64,000 bases of DNA, taken from the NCBI GenBank assembly GCA_036250225.1, contig JAPZLL010000004.1, positions 558,001 to 622,000 of the forward strand, in the 5' to 3' direction. This document shows, one piece after another, positions 46,715-57,743 of this stretch (positions are counted from its first letter, which is position 1; each line of letters begins with the position of its first letter). The notes beneath the pieces were generated by a model. That model was not told the origin of the DNA, ran no database searches, and saw nothing but the letters and a program-made list of their open reading frames with translations. The stretch is from Cercophora sp. LCS_1 (taxonomy: Eukaryota > Ascomycota > Sordariomycetes > Sordariales > Lasiosphaeriaceae). Both the position numbers and the translations under genes were made by a program.

Positions 46715-46816
46715 TTAGAGGCAGTCGCCGCATTGCGCGTGGCGGCAGTGGGAGCAGCTGGTGCTAATGACGAGCATGGATCCGCACTTGCAGCAGCGGG
46801 GTTGGTAGGCAGACAT
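46715..46816 (-). CDS. tiny Cys-rich zinc-ribbon-like protein, 33 aa (or 47 aa)
   Basis: A minus-strand ORF from the ATG at 46816 (MSAYQPRCCKCGSML) with the pattern CCxC then CSHCRHAQCGDC: seven Cys and two His in 33 residues, ending CGDCL. An in-frame ATG at 46858 would extend it by 14 residues. The spacing of two CxxC pairs resembles small fungal zinc-binding proteins, though I cannot name a family. Support for a real gene: a TATA-like TATATATT at 46998-46991, then a long C/A-rich leader typical of fungal 5' UTRs, and a Cys content not expected by chance. It could also be the end of a longer spliced gene, though no upstream exon was evident. Confidence 0.5.
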   Translation of the reverse strand: MSAYQPRCCKCGSMLVISTSCSHCRHAQCGDCL

Positions 46817-46858
46817 GTTGATGTTTTTGGAGGGTTGATGGACGTTGGAGAGCATTTG

Positions 46859-48979
46859 CTGGTGATGAGGGGCAATGTGGTTTGAGAAAGATCAGCTTTG
46901 TGTGGGCTTTTGGCTTGTGACTCGGAGATGGGATGAGGTGAGCAGAGTGTGGAAGCTACGATGGACGGGATGGTGTTGAGGGGCAAGGGAAATATATACA
47001 CCCGCTGGGTGGCAAGAACTCTGACGTGCGAAGAGATGAGCGCTTGCGAGGAAGTCATGCGACAAGGGGACCGGGACGAATCGGAGGCCAGAATTGAGGG
47101 CAGCTTGGGCAGGCACCGGGTACAGGATGCAGCCTTTTCGGCAGGCGTCAAAGCCCACGGTTTCTTCGGTTGCTCGGTTGCCTGCAAACCTTGGGAGGCT
47201 GCGTGGGATATTGTTGAGAATCGTGCGCGGAGCAGACGTGGTGAGCACGAAGCTCCCACCAAGCTGCAATGCATCCCCGGCTGCAGCCTGCATTACCTAG
47301 TCCGGGGTGATCACCTTTTCCCCGCAACCCATCAGATCGCTGCGATTTGCCAGGGCTTCCACCAGGCGGCCAATGGTGAGATGCTATGAGGTTTGCGCAT
47401 TTGGTAAAAAAGCGAACGTGGGGGCGATATCAGCCTCCGACATCGTCCGACGTGAGATCCGCATCGCAATTGCTGCACTTGACGGTACCGGGAGGCTGGA
47501 GTGGGGGAATTGATGACGAGACGCCTTTATTAAGCTCCTTGCCTTTGGGATGGCTTGTGTCGGCTCACCGGCTCTACCCTCAGCGAAGGGCCAGCGCCGC
47601 AAACAGCAAACCCGTGTGTTGAGCGTGCACAAGGTCCGAGCCTTTGGTGGCTCTCCACATATCTCAGAGCGGGCGTTTCCTTCGAGGCCGTCCCTCGTAT
47701 TTAAGAAAGAGGGAGGACGGTGACGAGGCGTCGTTGGCGATGGTGGTGGATCCCAGCGGCATCTGCCGAGCATGACAAAATGGTGAGAGACCGGGGCTTG
47801 GCACTCCGGAGCTTCGGGATCCAAGGGCGGGGTATGGCAGCATTCAAGAAAATAAGTTTGGACAGGCACGCGGCTCAAACGTGGATTCCGTCGGCGGAGT
47901 GAAGTTTGGGGTGCAATCGTGCAATCGCTGCTCATCCCAATTGTCTGGTCTGCAGGCTGAATTACCCCGCCATCCCAGGTTCAGCCCTGGGGGTTGCCAC
48001 AATGCAACCCCAACCCTGAGAGGGAGCCGGCTGCCTCCCGAGCGCACAGCCCGGAGAGGCCCACAACTGCACTGTGGAGATGACACCTCAAACATGACCT
48101 CGAGGCATTCTCAGTGGCATTCTTTGTATCGCGAAGCCCGAGCCCTCGAGTCGTGCTTGATCATTTCTTTGAAATGGATTGGCGGCAGTACGCAGAAAGG
48201 ATCACCCCGACGGGAGTCTGACGCGAGCGGTGAGACTCCGCTTCTAGCCCACTGACTGGAAAGTCCCGGCAGGGCCACTCGCCGCCGGCATTTAGATTTT
48301 AGACAGCGGATCTGAAGCGATGCACCAAGTCTCCCAAAACGCACGTTCAGAACAGACGCTCAGCTGAGCGAGAGATTCGCGCTATTGATGCGATCGGCGC
48401 ATTTCGTGTTCGCCTTGAGAAGCTTGGTCCGTTGCTGGTGCCGAGCATTCGGTCTCAGGGACGGTGCTTGGGTGTCCGGGCCTGTCGCAGCCGGAGCCCG
48501 AAACGAGGACGGCAGCCGAGCTGAGCCGCATCTTGCAATCTCACCAAATCAGCCATGCGCTAAGTGGGCAAGACCCCCGCATGGTTGCCTCATCTTGGCC
48601 TGTCCTCGACCCAAGTGAAAGTTCTCGATGACAGCCCTTTAGGACGCCTGGTCCCAAACTTGACCAGTCCTAGGAGCCACTTCATACCTGAGGAGTTTAG
48701 GATCCCCAGTCATCGTGGCGCTGAATTCACGCTTGTTCGTCCAAGCCCAACCTCTCCCAGGTTGTTTACCTCCGTATCACAGCCCCTGAATCATAGCCGG
48801 AAGGGCTTCGAGTCGATATAACCGCTGGGTTCTCCAACATCACAACCCGGGACACGGTGCTTGACACACTCAAACACACCATCAATCGAGGTTCAACTTC
48901 GGACGCTGCCAGACATTCCTTATCGCACGCAACGATAATTCGAGTGAGAGCAGTCCTCCGACACAACACACCGCCGCCC
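46859..48979. other. intergenic between the tiny Cys-rich gene and the VWA-Vint gene
   Basis: 2.1 kb of divergent upstream DNA. Contains the TATA-like motif of the tiny gene (about 46991-46998). Remaining frames are short and featureless. Confidence 0.5.
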
Positions 48980-51311
48980 ATGACCCGGAAATGGTTTGGC
49001 GGTTCATCCGCCTTCAGCAGCATTGCGAGCAATAGCAGCGATGCCGGCAGCACCAGGAATTTGCCCACCCGGGAAAAGGGGCCGTTGGCATCATCGGAAC
49101 CTGAACCAGAACTCGAAATCCACCCCTTTCCCTCGACTGACGGTCTTATTATCAAGGTCAAGCCTCCGCGAGAACCTGCGGATTCCTCTATAGAGCATGT
49201 TCCCTGCGATATCGTTTTGGTCATCGACGTGTCCGGTAGCATGGACTGCGAAGCACCCGTCCCTGGCGATGCAGGAGAGACGAGGGAGCGATATGGCCTT
49301 ACAGTTCTGGACCTCACGAAACACGCTGCCAAGACGATATTGGAGACGTTGAACGAAAAGGATCGTCTTGGTATCGTCACTTTTGCTGGGGATGCAAAGG
49401 TTCGTTTACGATGTGCATGTCTTGATTCGGGCTTGTTTGACTGACTTGGAATAGGTACTTCAAAAACTGCAGCCGATGACGGACGCAAATAAAAAGAACA
49501 CCAAAAAGAGAATTGAAAACATGAAAACGCGGGACATTACTAACCTCTGGAGTGGAATTTCAGAGGGGCTCGAACTGTTTGATGAGGCGGGGAAATCAAA
49601 CGAACGGGTGCCAGCATTGATGGTGTTGACGGATGGCATGCCGAATCACATGTGCCCTCCTCAAGGCTATGTCCCGAAACTGCGGACCATGGGCCAGCTA
49701 CCAGCTACTATCCACACGTTCGGGTTTGGCTACAGCCTACGGTCTGGCCTGTTGAAGTCCATTGCTGAAGTCGGCGGAGGCAACTACTCGTTCATCCCCG
49801 ACGCTGGCATGATTGTAAGTTGAGACCCAGAATCAACCCAGAAACATCCCCTCTGACCGTCGTAGGGAACCATTTTCGTCCACTCTGTAGCCAATCTCCA
49901 ATCGACCTTTGCCATTGACGCCACGCTCACCCTCTCCTATCCACCTTACCTTGGGCTCGAAGAAACAACCGGCGAAGCCGTTGAGAAGCAGAAACCAGTC
50001 AATCTCGAATCCGCCACTGAGCTCACCATCCTCCTCTCAACCCTTCAATACGGCCACACACGAGACATCTACCTCCGTTACGGCCCTTCTCTCGGCGCAA
50101 ACCTCGCCATCAACTCCCCACCCACAGTCACCGCGACCCTCTCTTACAAACCACTCTCGTCAGAGATCAAAACCCTCGAAACAGCACAACCCATCCTCCC
50201 CACCCCAAACCCCCTTTCCCCTGCCGAGATCACCTACCACAAATCCCGCTCCGCCCTCGTCTCCTTCCTCTCGTCCCTCTACCCCCTCCGCCCAGACGAG
50301 GAACACGAACCCCCGCAACCCCTACCGCCCAACACCGCAGAAAAGTTCGACGCCTTTGTGGCCTCCTTCCCCGCAGCACATCCTGAATTCGAGTCCGACC
50401 CGCTCTGTCAATCCCTCGTCAAAGATGTCTGCGGGCCCATGCGCACCGGCCAAATCGCCCTCGCTCTCAGCGAACAGTACTACCACCGCTGGGGCAAGCA
50501 CTACCTCCCCAGTCTGGCGGGCGCGCACGCAAAACAGGCGTGCAACAGCTTCAAGGATCCCGGGCCGTTGATGTACGGCGTGGATAGCCCGCTGTTTATC
50601 GCGTGCCGGAATAAGCTGGATGCGGCGTTTGATGCGTTGCCTGCGCCGAAGCCGAGTAAGCGGACTGGGTATAGGGGGACGATCAGTATGAGCTCGTATA
50701 ATCGGTCGAGTAACCCGTGTTTTGCAGGGTGTGAGAGGGTGAGGATGGCGGATGGCGGGATGGTGAGGATTGGAAGGTTGAGGAAGGGGATGAGGGTTGC
50801 TACGCCCCGGGGTGCGAGGAGGGTTGTGGCGGTGTTGAGGACTGCTGTTACGAGGGGAAGGTTGGTTGTTGTTGGGGAGGGCAAGGGAGTTTTGGTTACG
50901 CCGTGGCATCCTGTTCGGATTGGGGACAGGTGGGTGTTCCCCGAGGAGGTCAAGAGACGGGAGGTGAGGTATACGGGCAGTGTGTATTCAGTTTTGTTGG
51001 AGAGGGATGGGGATGTTGATGCGCATGCTATTTGTGTCGAGGGGGTTTGGGGTGTCACGCTGGGGCATGGAAAGTTGGGGCCTGAGGTTGGGGATGTGCG
51101 GGCGCATCAGTTCTTGGGCGATTACGATCGTGTTGTCAAGGCGCTCGCGAGATTGCATGTGAGCAAGAGCGGGTTGGTGTTGGGAGGGGGTGTCAGCAGG
51201 AATCCCAGGTCTGGGCTGGTGGATGGGTTCAAGAGGGCTTCGGTTGGGCAGGTGAGAGAGGTGATGAGGGTTGCTGAGGCTCAGGTGAAGACCGTCGCTG
51301 TTGCGGCTTGA
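48980..51311 (+). CDS. VWA-Vint protein: von Willebrand A domain plus Hint (intein-like) domain, 741 aa
   Basis: Exons 48980-49399, 49455-49814 and 49866-51311, all phase 0 (introns 55 and 51 nt; the first donor is GTTCGT). ATG 48980 is the first in frame. The VWA domain spans about residues 75-275, with an intact metal-adhesion motif start DVSGS (Asp83, Ser85, Ser87). A beta-rich Vwaint-like region follows (about 275-540). From Cys545 (NPCFAGCERVRMADGGMVRI) a Hint/Vint fold runs to about residue 690, with GRLRKGMRVATPRGARRVVA, VTPWHPVRIGDRWVFPEEVK and HAICVEGVWGVTLGHGK. Hint domains in inteins and Hedgehog cleave the chain before their first Cys. Here the Cys and the T-P-W-H block are present, so autoprocessing is possible but unproven. 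No signal peptide is seen, suggesting a cytosolic protein. VWA-Vint proteins are known in fungi; their job is not. Confidence 0.85.
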
Positions 51312-51969
51312 TGGTGGCGGTGAGAATTAGGTTGGTGGGCATGTCAGATTGGAAATTCAGCAAATCGCAATTGAACAACGAGCTACACGCAGCGCACGCC
51401 GTTGATGCCGGACGAAAACGAAATGGAGTGTGTTTTCGTCGATGCGCTGATATAAACGTTGACAACTACCTCCGGACATGGGCGCGAGATTTTGAGGAAG
51501 TCATGTCCATTTTGCGTTCCAGTCGGGTGATCAGATCGATGAAAAGGAAAAAAAACAGATGTAGGCGCTGGGGAAATTTGCGACAATGTCTTCAATGTCG
51601 ATGCTTGAAGCACGATGGATGGGACGGGGTCACGGCCCGGTCCTAACCATGTTCGCGCAGCAGAGCGAGAGGCGGATTGTCGAACTCCAATGCCCTTGCT
51701 CTGGGTGAAAAATGCAGTGTCTCGTTCGGTGGGTTGATGTCAGCTGCAACCAGTTGGTGGATCGGTGGTCCGTGCCAAGTTGGAGGGGAGCCCCACCATC
51801 TGATTGTGCGGCCGAATCAAAAATCCCCACCGCCTCCATAGGGTTATCAAGCCCTGCCAAAAATTTGGGCCAGCCGCTCTCCAAGCAAAGCGACCTCGAA
51901 ATTGCATCTGCTCACGACCGGAGATCTACTAACACGACAGCAACAGGTGCTTGATCCACAAACGTCACA
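51312..51969. other. intergenic: eL13 promoter
   Basis: 658 bp between the VWA-Vint stop and the eL13 start. The last 70 bp read as leader; CTACTAACACGACAGCAACAG there could be the 3' end of a leader intron. Confidence 0.45.
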
Positions 51970-52964
51970 ATGGTGAGTAGAATCTGATTATGGCGATCGA
52001 TACGACGGATTGCCGTTTTATTTGATTCTCGAATTGGTTGCTAACGGCGATTCTCTCCCCAGGCGATCAAGCACAATCAGCAAATCCCCCACAACCGTGA
52101 GCAAAACTCCCTCCGACGACGATACGCTGGCCACTGAGCCCGGCGCGACGGGAACGCGAGACTGATAATTCTCCCCAGACTTCCGCAAGGATTGGCAGAG
52201 GCGTGTTCGGTGCCACTTCGACCAGGTTCGTCACAACAAAAAAGGCTGAGGAGGCTACGTTTCTGGACGCAATTCTGACATGGAGGAATAGGCCGGCAAG
52301 AAGGCCAGCCGTCGCGTTGCCCGTCGCGCGAAGGCTGCTGCTGTCGCCCCTCGCCCGGTTGACAAGCTCCGCCCGGTTGTGCGATGCCCGTGAGTTTAGA
52401 CATGGAAGGAAAACGCGTTGGGAATAGAGGCCTAATGTGGAACCGCAGTACCGTCAAGTATAACCGCCGCACTCGTCTCGGCCGCGGTTTCTCCCTCGCT
52501 GAGCTCAAGGTACGACTCCCCAAGCCCGATTGACTTGAGAACTTCGGTTTCTGACAGTTTTGTGTTTCTAGGCCGCTGGCATCCCTAAGCTCTATGCTCC
52601 CACCATCGGCATCTCGGTCGACCCCCGCCGCGCCAACCTCTCCGAGGAGGGCCTTGCCATCAATGTCCAGCGCCTCAAGGAGTACAAGGCCCGCTTGATC
52701 GTCTTCCCCAAGAAGTCCAACAAGGCCAAGAAGGCCGACACCCCCAAGGACCAGCAGTCGGGCGAGACCACTCAGAGCATCCGCGGCGCTTTCGGCGTCG
52801 AGGATGCCATTGCTGCCGGCTTCAGCGAGATCAAGAAGAGCGATATCCCCAAGTCGACCGACGCGTACAAGACCCTCCGGAAGGCCAGGTCCGACGCCAA
52901 GCTTGTTGGCGTCCGGGAGAAGCGTATCAAGGACAAGGCGGATGCCGAGGCTGCCAAGAAATAA
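51970..52964 (+). CDS. rpl13: 60S ribosomal protein eL13, 211 aa, six coding exons
   Basis: Exons: 51970-51972 (ATG alone), 52063-52096, 52179-52225, 52292-52389, 52449-52509 and 52572-52964; total 212 codons with consistent phases. The first exon codes only for Met, with donor GTGAGT right after the ATG. The product starts MAIKHNQQIPHNHFRKDW, continues RVRCHFDQAGKKASRRVARR and VKYNRRTRLGRGFSLAELKA, and ends in a Lys/Ala-rich helix, the standard eL13 pattern at normal length. It is a structural component of the cytosolic large ribosomal subunit. Five introns in under 1 kb are concentrated in the 5' half, as in other fungal ribosomal protein genes. The 3' end converges with the SmgGDS-like gene. 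Confidence 0.95.
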
Positions 52965-53309
52965 ACGGCGACTCGGGCTGGCGGCGACGGTTAGGAAGAT
53001 TCCCGGCGGTGTTCATTTGGCAGGTCTGGTCACGCTTCTGCTTTTCCTGGTAAATCCAGCGGAGATATGGGTTCTGCGATGGCCGTGTAGTTTCGGGGAC
53101 TCCATGGCCCAGGCAGGGTCAGGGTTTTACACGCATCATAGGGATTTGCTAGAGCATCGCGAATGAATGGAAATGGGAAAAGCATGAATCTTGACGCTCA
53201 TAGGGTGTTTAGGTCAGGTATTTGCGGTTTATGAACGACTGATCTTCTATCTACGATCGTAGGTACATGTGATCGTGTCTGTGTCTGTCTGTCTGTATGT
53301 GCGTGCACC
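52965..53309. other. convergent 3' region
   Basis: 345 bp between the eL13 stop and the stop of the SmgGDS-like gene, with a short GT/CTGT repeat near 53277-53300. No other element. Confidence 0.5.
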
Positions 53310-55837
53310 CTATGCCGCCCCCTGTGTCTCATTCCTCTCGGCGAGGAGGAGCTCGCCGCCCTGGTTGAGCACATCCTCAAAGACCTTCTTCCTCGACGCC
53401 GTCAGCGCACCAGCGAAACCCCTGATGATCTCAGCGACCAAAACGAGTCCGTTCTCCCGGTCCTTGGCCACGCCAGCCGATTGCTTGACATCAGTCTGCC
53501 GCGGCTCCAAGCTAAGTCCCTCAATCAAACCCGGGTCAATCGTCGGCGCTGCTGCTTCTTCCCCTTTACCCTCCTCAATCTCGGTCACAAACCCCGAACT
53601 CTCACCAACCTCCTCGAGGTTAACCTCCCTCCCCAACACAGCACCCAACAACACCCGACACACCTCGGCCGGTTCCAGAGACTTCAACGCGACCCGACCA
53701 CCGTCAACAGACCGTCCCATCAACGCCAGCACAAACAAGGCCTCGGACCTGAGCGTAGTAAACTTGGTCTGCGTAAGCAGCCCGCCCAACGCCGCAGCAA
53801 TGGCGTCCACATGCGCAGCGTAGAACCTGGCCCGCACTGTCTTTTCACCTTCTTCAACCGACACACCCCAGTCCCAAGTTTCGACCAAGACCTCCGCCTC
53901 GATAACCGGCGCCTGCAACACGCGTATCACAGCGCATACAGCCCTCGCGGCCTCCATCTTCGTCGGCTCGGCATCCGAGCGGGAACCGATATCCATGAGA
54001 ACATGGAGATTACTCTTCGCAGCGCCGCCGCGCGTGGTATAAGCCAGCGCAAAACTGGGGCTGCAAAGCTGCGCGACAGCGGCCGGGTTGTTGACGAGGA
54101 GGAGACGGGTCAGGGACACAGACGCGAACTGGACCTGGGGCTGGGCTGTCGTCTTTGTCCAGAGACGGGGGAGGATGTGCTCTGGCGCGTCGAAGAGGCT
54201 AGCGCTGATCAGGTGTTTGTTGGCGGATGGGATGGCGAGGTTCTTGAGGAAGCCGAGGACTGCGTGGAGGAGTTGGGCTGGGGGAATGTCGGTGGGGGAT
54301 GTTTCCGGGGAGATAGAGCGGTAGAGGATGGAGACGAGGGGGTCGACAATGAACTCGGAGAGGGCGAGGCTGGTTTCGTCGGAGCGGCAGATGTTGCCGA
54401 GGGAGAGGCAGGCGGCTGTTTGGAGGTGGGTGTAGGAGGGTGGGGTGGAGAGCCAGGCTATGAAGCGCTGGATCACGGGGTCTGAGATGGGGTAGAGGGT
54501 TGCAAAGGCCGGAAGGGCGGAGATGTCGGCGTAGATGGTGACTGCAGCGTTCCAGACTTGTTTGAGTTGGTCGAGCACATCGGAGTCGGCGGCGGCGATG
54601 TCGAAGCGGGTGTAAGAGTCGTAGAGGGCTTCCTGGAGGATGGGAAAGCTGGAGGAGGAGAGGAGGGCGGTTTGGAACTGCTCATAGGTCAGGTACGCCA
54701 AAGCTACAGTGCAGAGGCCGGTGAAGTCTTCGAGATCCTCGACGTAGGTTTGATCTCTGGCGAGTTTCAGGAGAACAGCTGGCGTGGATGGGTTGGCAAC
54801 TTTGGGTTCGGGATCTGGAACTGTCAGTCCTCAATACTTATACCTGGGTAGGAAAAGAGTTGCTTGCCTTGGCTGACGAGCTGTTCCATGAGCTGGATGA
54901 TGATACTGAGACTTCCCAGGCAGTGCGCAAGACGGGGACCGGCAAGGATGTCAACCAACTTCTTGCTCAAACCAGCCTCGCAGACCAGATGTTGTGCCTT
55001 TTCTATAAATTGGTAAGTAGCGTTCACTGCTCTCGACGGGGAACGACTCACCATTCTCAACAGCGATATTATAAATCACCGAGATGATGAAAGAGAGGAG
55101 GGGGTCATTATCGTCCAGCAAGCTGACGATAGCTTCCAGCTTATTGGATTCTACCACTCTCGCCTTGTTCTCATCTGTCAGAATTAGCATGTCTTCTACT
55201 TCCATGTGGTGTTTGCTTGACGGGCTCTCAACATCCTCCAAAGATGTCCCGGGACCCTCGGTTACCTTTGAGATCTTGGTTTTGTTCCAAGAGCTTCAAA
55301 GACAACATGACCCAGACTCTTCCCTGAGAGAATAACACTGTGCAGAGCCAAGAATAAATCCTCGCCAACTCTTTCCAAGACGCCTAAAATATCTAGGAGA
55401 AGTACAAAACAGAGATGTGCCTGTCTATCAATTCCTCCCGAGTACAAAGGATAGACCTACCGCATTCAGCGCAACCATTTCCAATGACACGAAGACATTG
55501 CTTCTTCAGAGGCAATTCCAGTCGCTCGGCTGAGATACGAGCGAGGTAGAATTCCAGCAGCCCTGAGTCGCCAACCGGGAGCCTCCAAGACGCTAGATTT
55601 ACAATGTCAGAAACTATCCAATACTACAGTGGCTGGTAACTCACGATCTCTCGCCTTGTCGGCAATAGTTTCAGCGAGAACTGCGAGGTCGTGGTGTGAG
55701 CCCTCGAACCAAGCATTCTCGGCAATGCGGAGGATGTTCCTGAGTTGCTCGGTCCGCCATGGTATCACGTCGTGGTCATTTCCCCAAGGACTCTGTGAGA
55801 GCAAACTTATTGCTTCTTGCACCACAGTCGATGTCAT
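53310..55837 (-). CDS. armadillo-repeat protein of the SmgGDS/RAP1GDS type, 697 aa
   Basis: Five exons: 55837-55645, 55592-55461, 55174-55052, 55002-54868 and 54820-53310; total 698 codons. Armadillo-type repeats are visible throughout: RVIGNGCAECDENKARVVES (across exons 2-3), SVIYNIAVENEKAQHLVCEA, TAACLSLGNICRSDETSLAL, LLHAVLGFLKNLAIPSANKH and PQVQFASVSLTRLLLVNNPA. The order and wording of the repeats fit SmgGDS (RAP1GDS1), which binds prenylated small GTPases (Rho, Rap) and acts as chaperone or exchange factor. Intron 2 is unusually long for this gene set (286 nt, 55460-55175). Intron 4 (54867-54821) appears to be GC-AG, with AAG|GCAAGC at the donor and GACTGACAG at the acceptor. The first 64 codons form a separate helical leader. 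Confidence 0.8.
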
Positions 55838-56127
55838 TTTCGATTTTCTTTGCCAAAAGTGTCCGATGTTGGTCAGCCTAAAGTCGACTGACGCTTTCAG
55901 ATGTCACTGCTGCGGACTGGCCCGTGCGTTGAAGCCTGGAATCATGCGGGTGCCCTGCTGCAACAGCGCATTCTCAGGGGTGAAAACAGACAGGTATTTT
56001 GTCACCAAGAGCCGTAACATCAACAGCCAACTCTGAAATATCATACATAATACAATACTTGCCCTTCAAATCGCCCCGAGAGCAAGGTATAAAGGTGTAC
56101 ACATGACATGTCATCCTAGCATCAACA

Positions 56128-57361
56128 TTATACACCTCCCTGGATCCATCTTTTCTCGACCGCCTTCTTGTATCCGCCCGTCCCGAGCACTGGAAGGCCA
56201 CGCTTCTGCAACTCGCGCTCGATAATCTTCCAGCGGCCCACCATCTTCTCCTTGTCCACGGGGGTCACTCTCCTGGAGAACACCTGCACGTTGGGCAGGT
56301 CCTTGAGGATGCCATTGGCTTCGATCTCCTCGACAAGCTTCTTGGCCTTTGGTGGCTGTGCAAGGTGGTTGATGAGGTGTCTAACTGTTGATAGCGTCAT
56401 GAGGGTGCTATCTGTGACGATGTGGCCGGTCAATCGTTGGATGCGCTTCGCGACCTGGATCATATTGTCAGCTGACCGCCAAAATCAAGCTTGCACCTTG
56501 ACTTACGTAGAACTTGACAACCGGATCTTTCACCTGAACAGACTTCCACTCCGAATCCCAGCTCTTCACGAGTTCCTTCGCAGCCTCGGCCGAAATTTCA
56601 GGGGCAGCAGACCCGTAGGCATCTTCCTCCTCCCTGGCCTCCTTCAGCGACCCCCAGATTCTCTCATAGTCTCCCTCTTGCAATGCTGCAGTGCCATCTG
56701 GCCCCGCAACAATCTGAGCCTTGACAACATTGAGCAGCTCCTCCTCCCCCCGCGTAACCGTCAACGCTGCTGAAGGCTCGATCCTGTTCTCCGAGTAGCG
56801 CTTCAGCACCAGTGCCTCGACCACCGCCCGCCTGGTCAAGACCTCAAGCAAAGCCCTATCTGTGACCTTTTCCTGCGGCCCAAAGCCGACGTACTTTTTC
56901 GACTCGCCCCAGTGCCCGGGCCTGTCCCACCAATCCTCAAAGCCACCAACCTCCTCGAGGCCAGCACCTGACTCTGCGGGCACGTAGTTGGGGTCGGTAA
57001 TCTGCTCGGGTATCGGGGCGACTGAACGTGGTGGAGGGGCGATGAGATCCGTCTCGACTTCGTAACGACCGTTCTCGTACTCTTCGATCTCAGCTTCCTC
57101 CTCCGCTTCAGCCTCGGTGACACCACGGGACTCCTCCGCCACGGGAAGAACGGTTCCCTTTTCAAACCTCGATGACGTAGCAGAGAGGCATCGTCGTTGG
57201 ATTCGGAGCCCCGTCCAGGCCTGTGTTCGTCTCGAGCAGAGATGTGTCAGGGTAGCGAGCTCGCTCTTGACCAGGCTAGCTGCTGGTGTTGTTCGGATTG
57301 CCGGCGCCGAGCATGTCGAGAAAGCAGAGGCCGAGCCACGTAACCTCTGCAAGCCGCGCAT
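56128..57361 (-). CDS. mitochondrial large-subunit ribosomal protein mL50, 393 aa
   Basis: Exons 57361-56507 and 56454-56128 with a 52-nt intron (GTAAGT, CTGAC branch site, phase 0). The N-terminus is an Arg/Ser/Ala-rich mitochondrial presequence (MRGLQRLRGSASAFSTCSAP; processing probably before residue 60). The conserved fungal mL50 core follows: ITDPNYVPAESGAGLEEVGG, then GFEDWWDRPGHWGESKKYVG, then FGPQEKVTDRALLEVLTRRA. Exon 2 has VAKRIQRLTGHIVTDSTLMT and a C-terminal basic segment (RWKIIERELQKRGLP). In yeast the protein is Mrpl13. It acts in the mitoribosome. The open frame extends upstream of 57361, but the ATG there gives the natural presequence. It shares a 382-bp promoter region with the COX14-like gene. 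Confidence 0.8.
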
Positions 57362-57743
57362 GTTGGAAAGTGCAATTGGGTCGATCGCAGGGAGGAGGGG
57401 CGAAGTTGGTGAACAACTTCCACCAAAAGTCAACGCATCCGCGCTGGGCCAGCCCAAATTTTTGGCCCGTTTCCACTGCCCACCCCCCCCTGTCGGGTTG
57501 GGTCGGCATTGACCACTCTTTCCGCCCGCACGGGAAGCTTGGCGCCACACTGTGGCTGAATTTTCCTCACTGGACCAAAAAATCTTTGAGCATGCATTGG
57601 ATGATCTGAGCTCCTTGAAGATTGGAAGAGCTTCAAGCAAGGGGGGGTTCTGGTAACTTTTCCTTCCTCTCGCCTCCACCCCCGCAAACCGCCGGGCTCG
57701 CCAATTGATACCGACAGATCGAAGCAAGGCGAAGGAACCCCAA
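57362..57743. promoter_or_regulatory. bidirectional promoter of mL50 and the COX14-like gene
   Basis: 382 bp separate two divergent start codons of genes for mitochondrial proteins. A CCACCCCCCCCTGTCGGG-like C run (about 57478-57498) lies near its middle. Co-regulation is inferred from arrangement. Confidence 0.6.
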
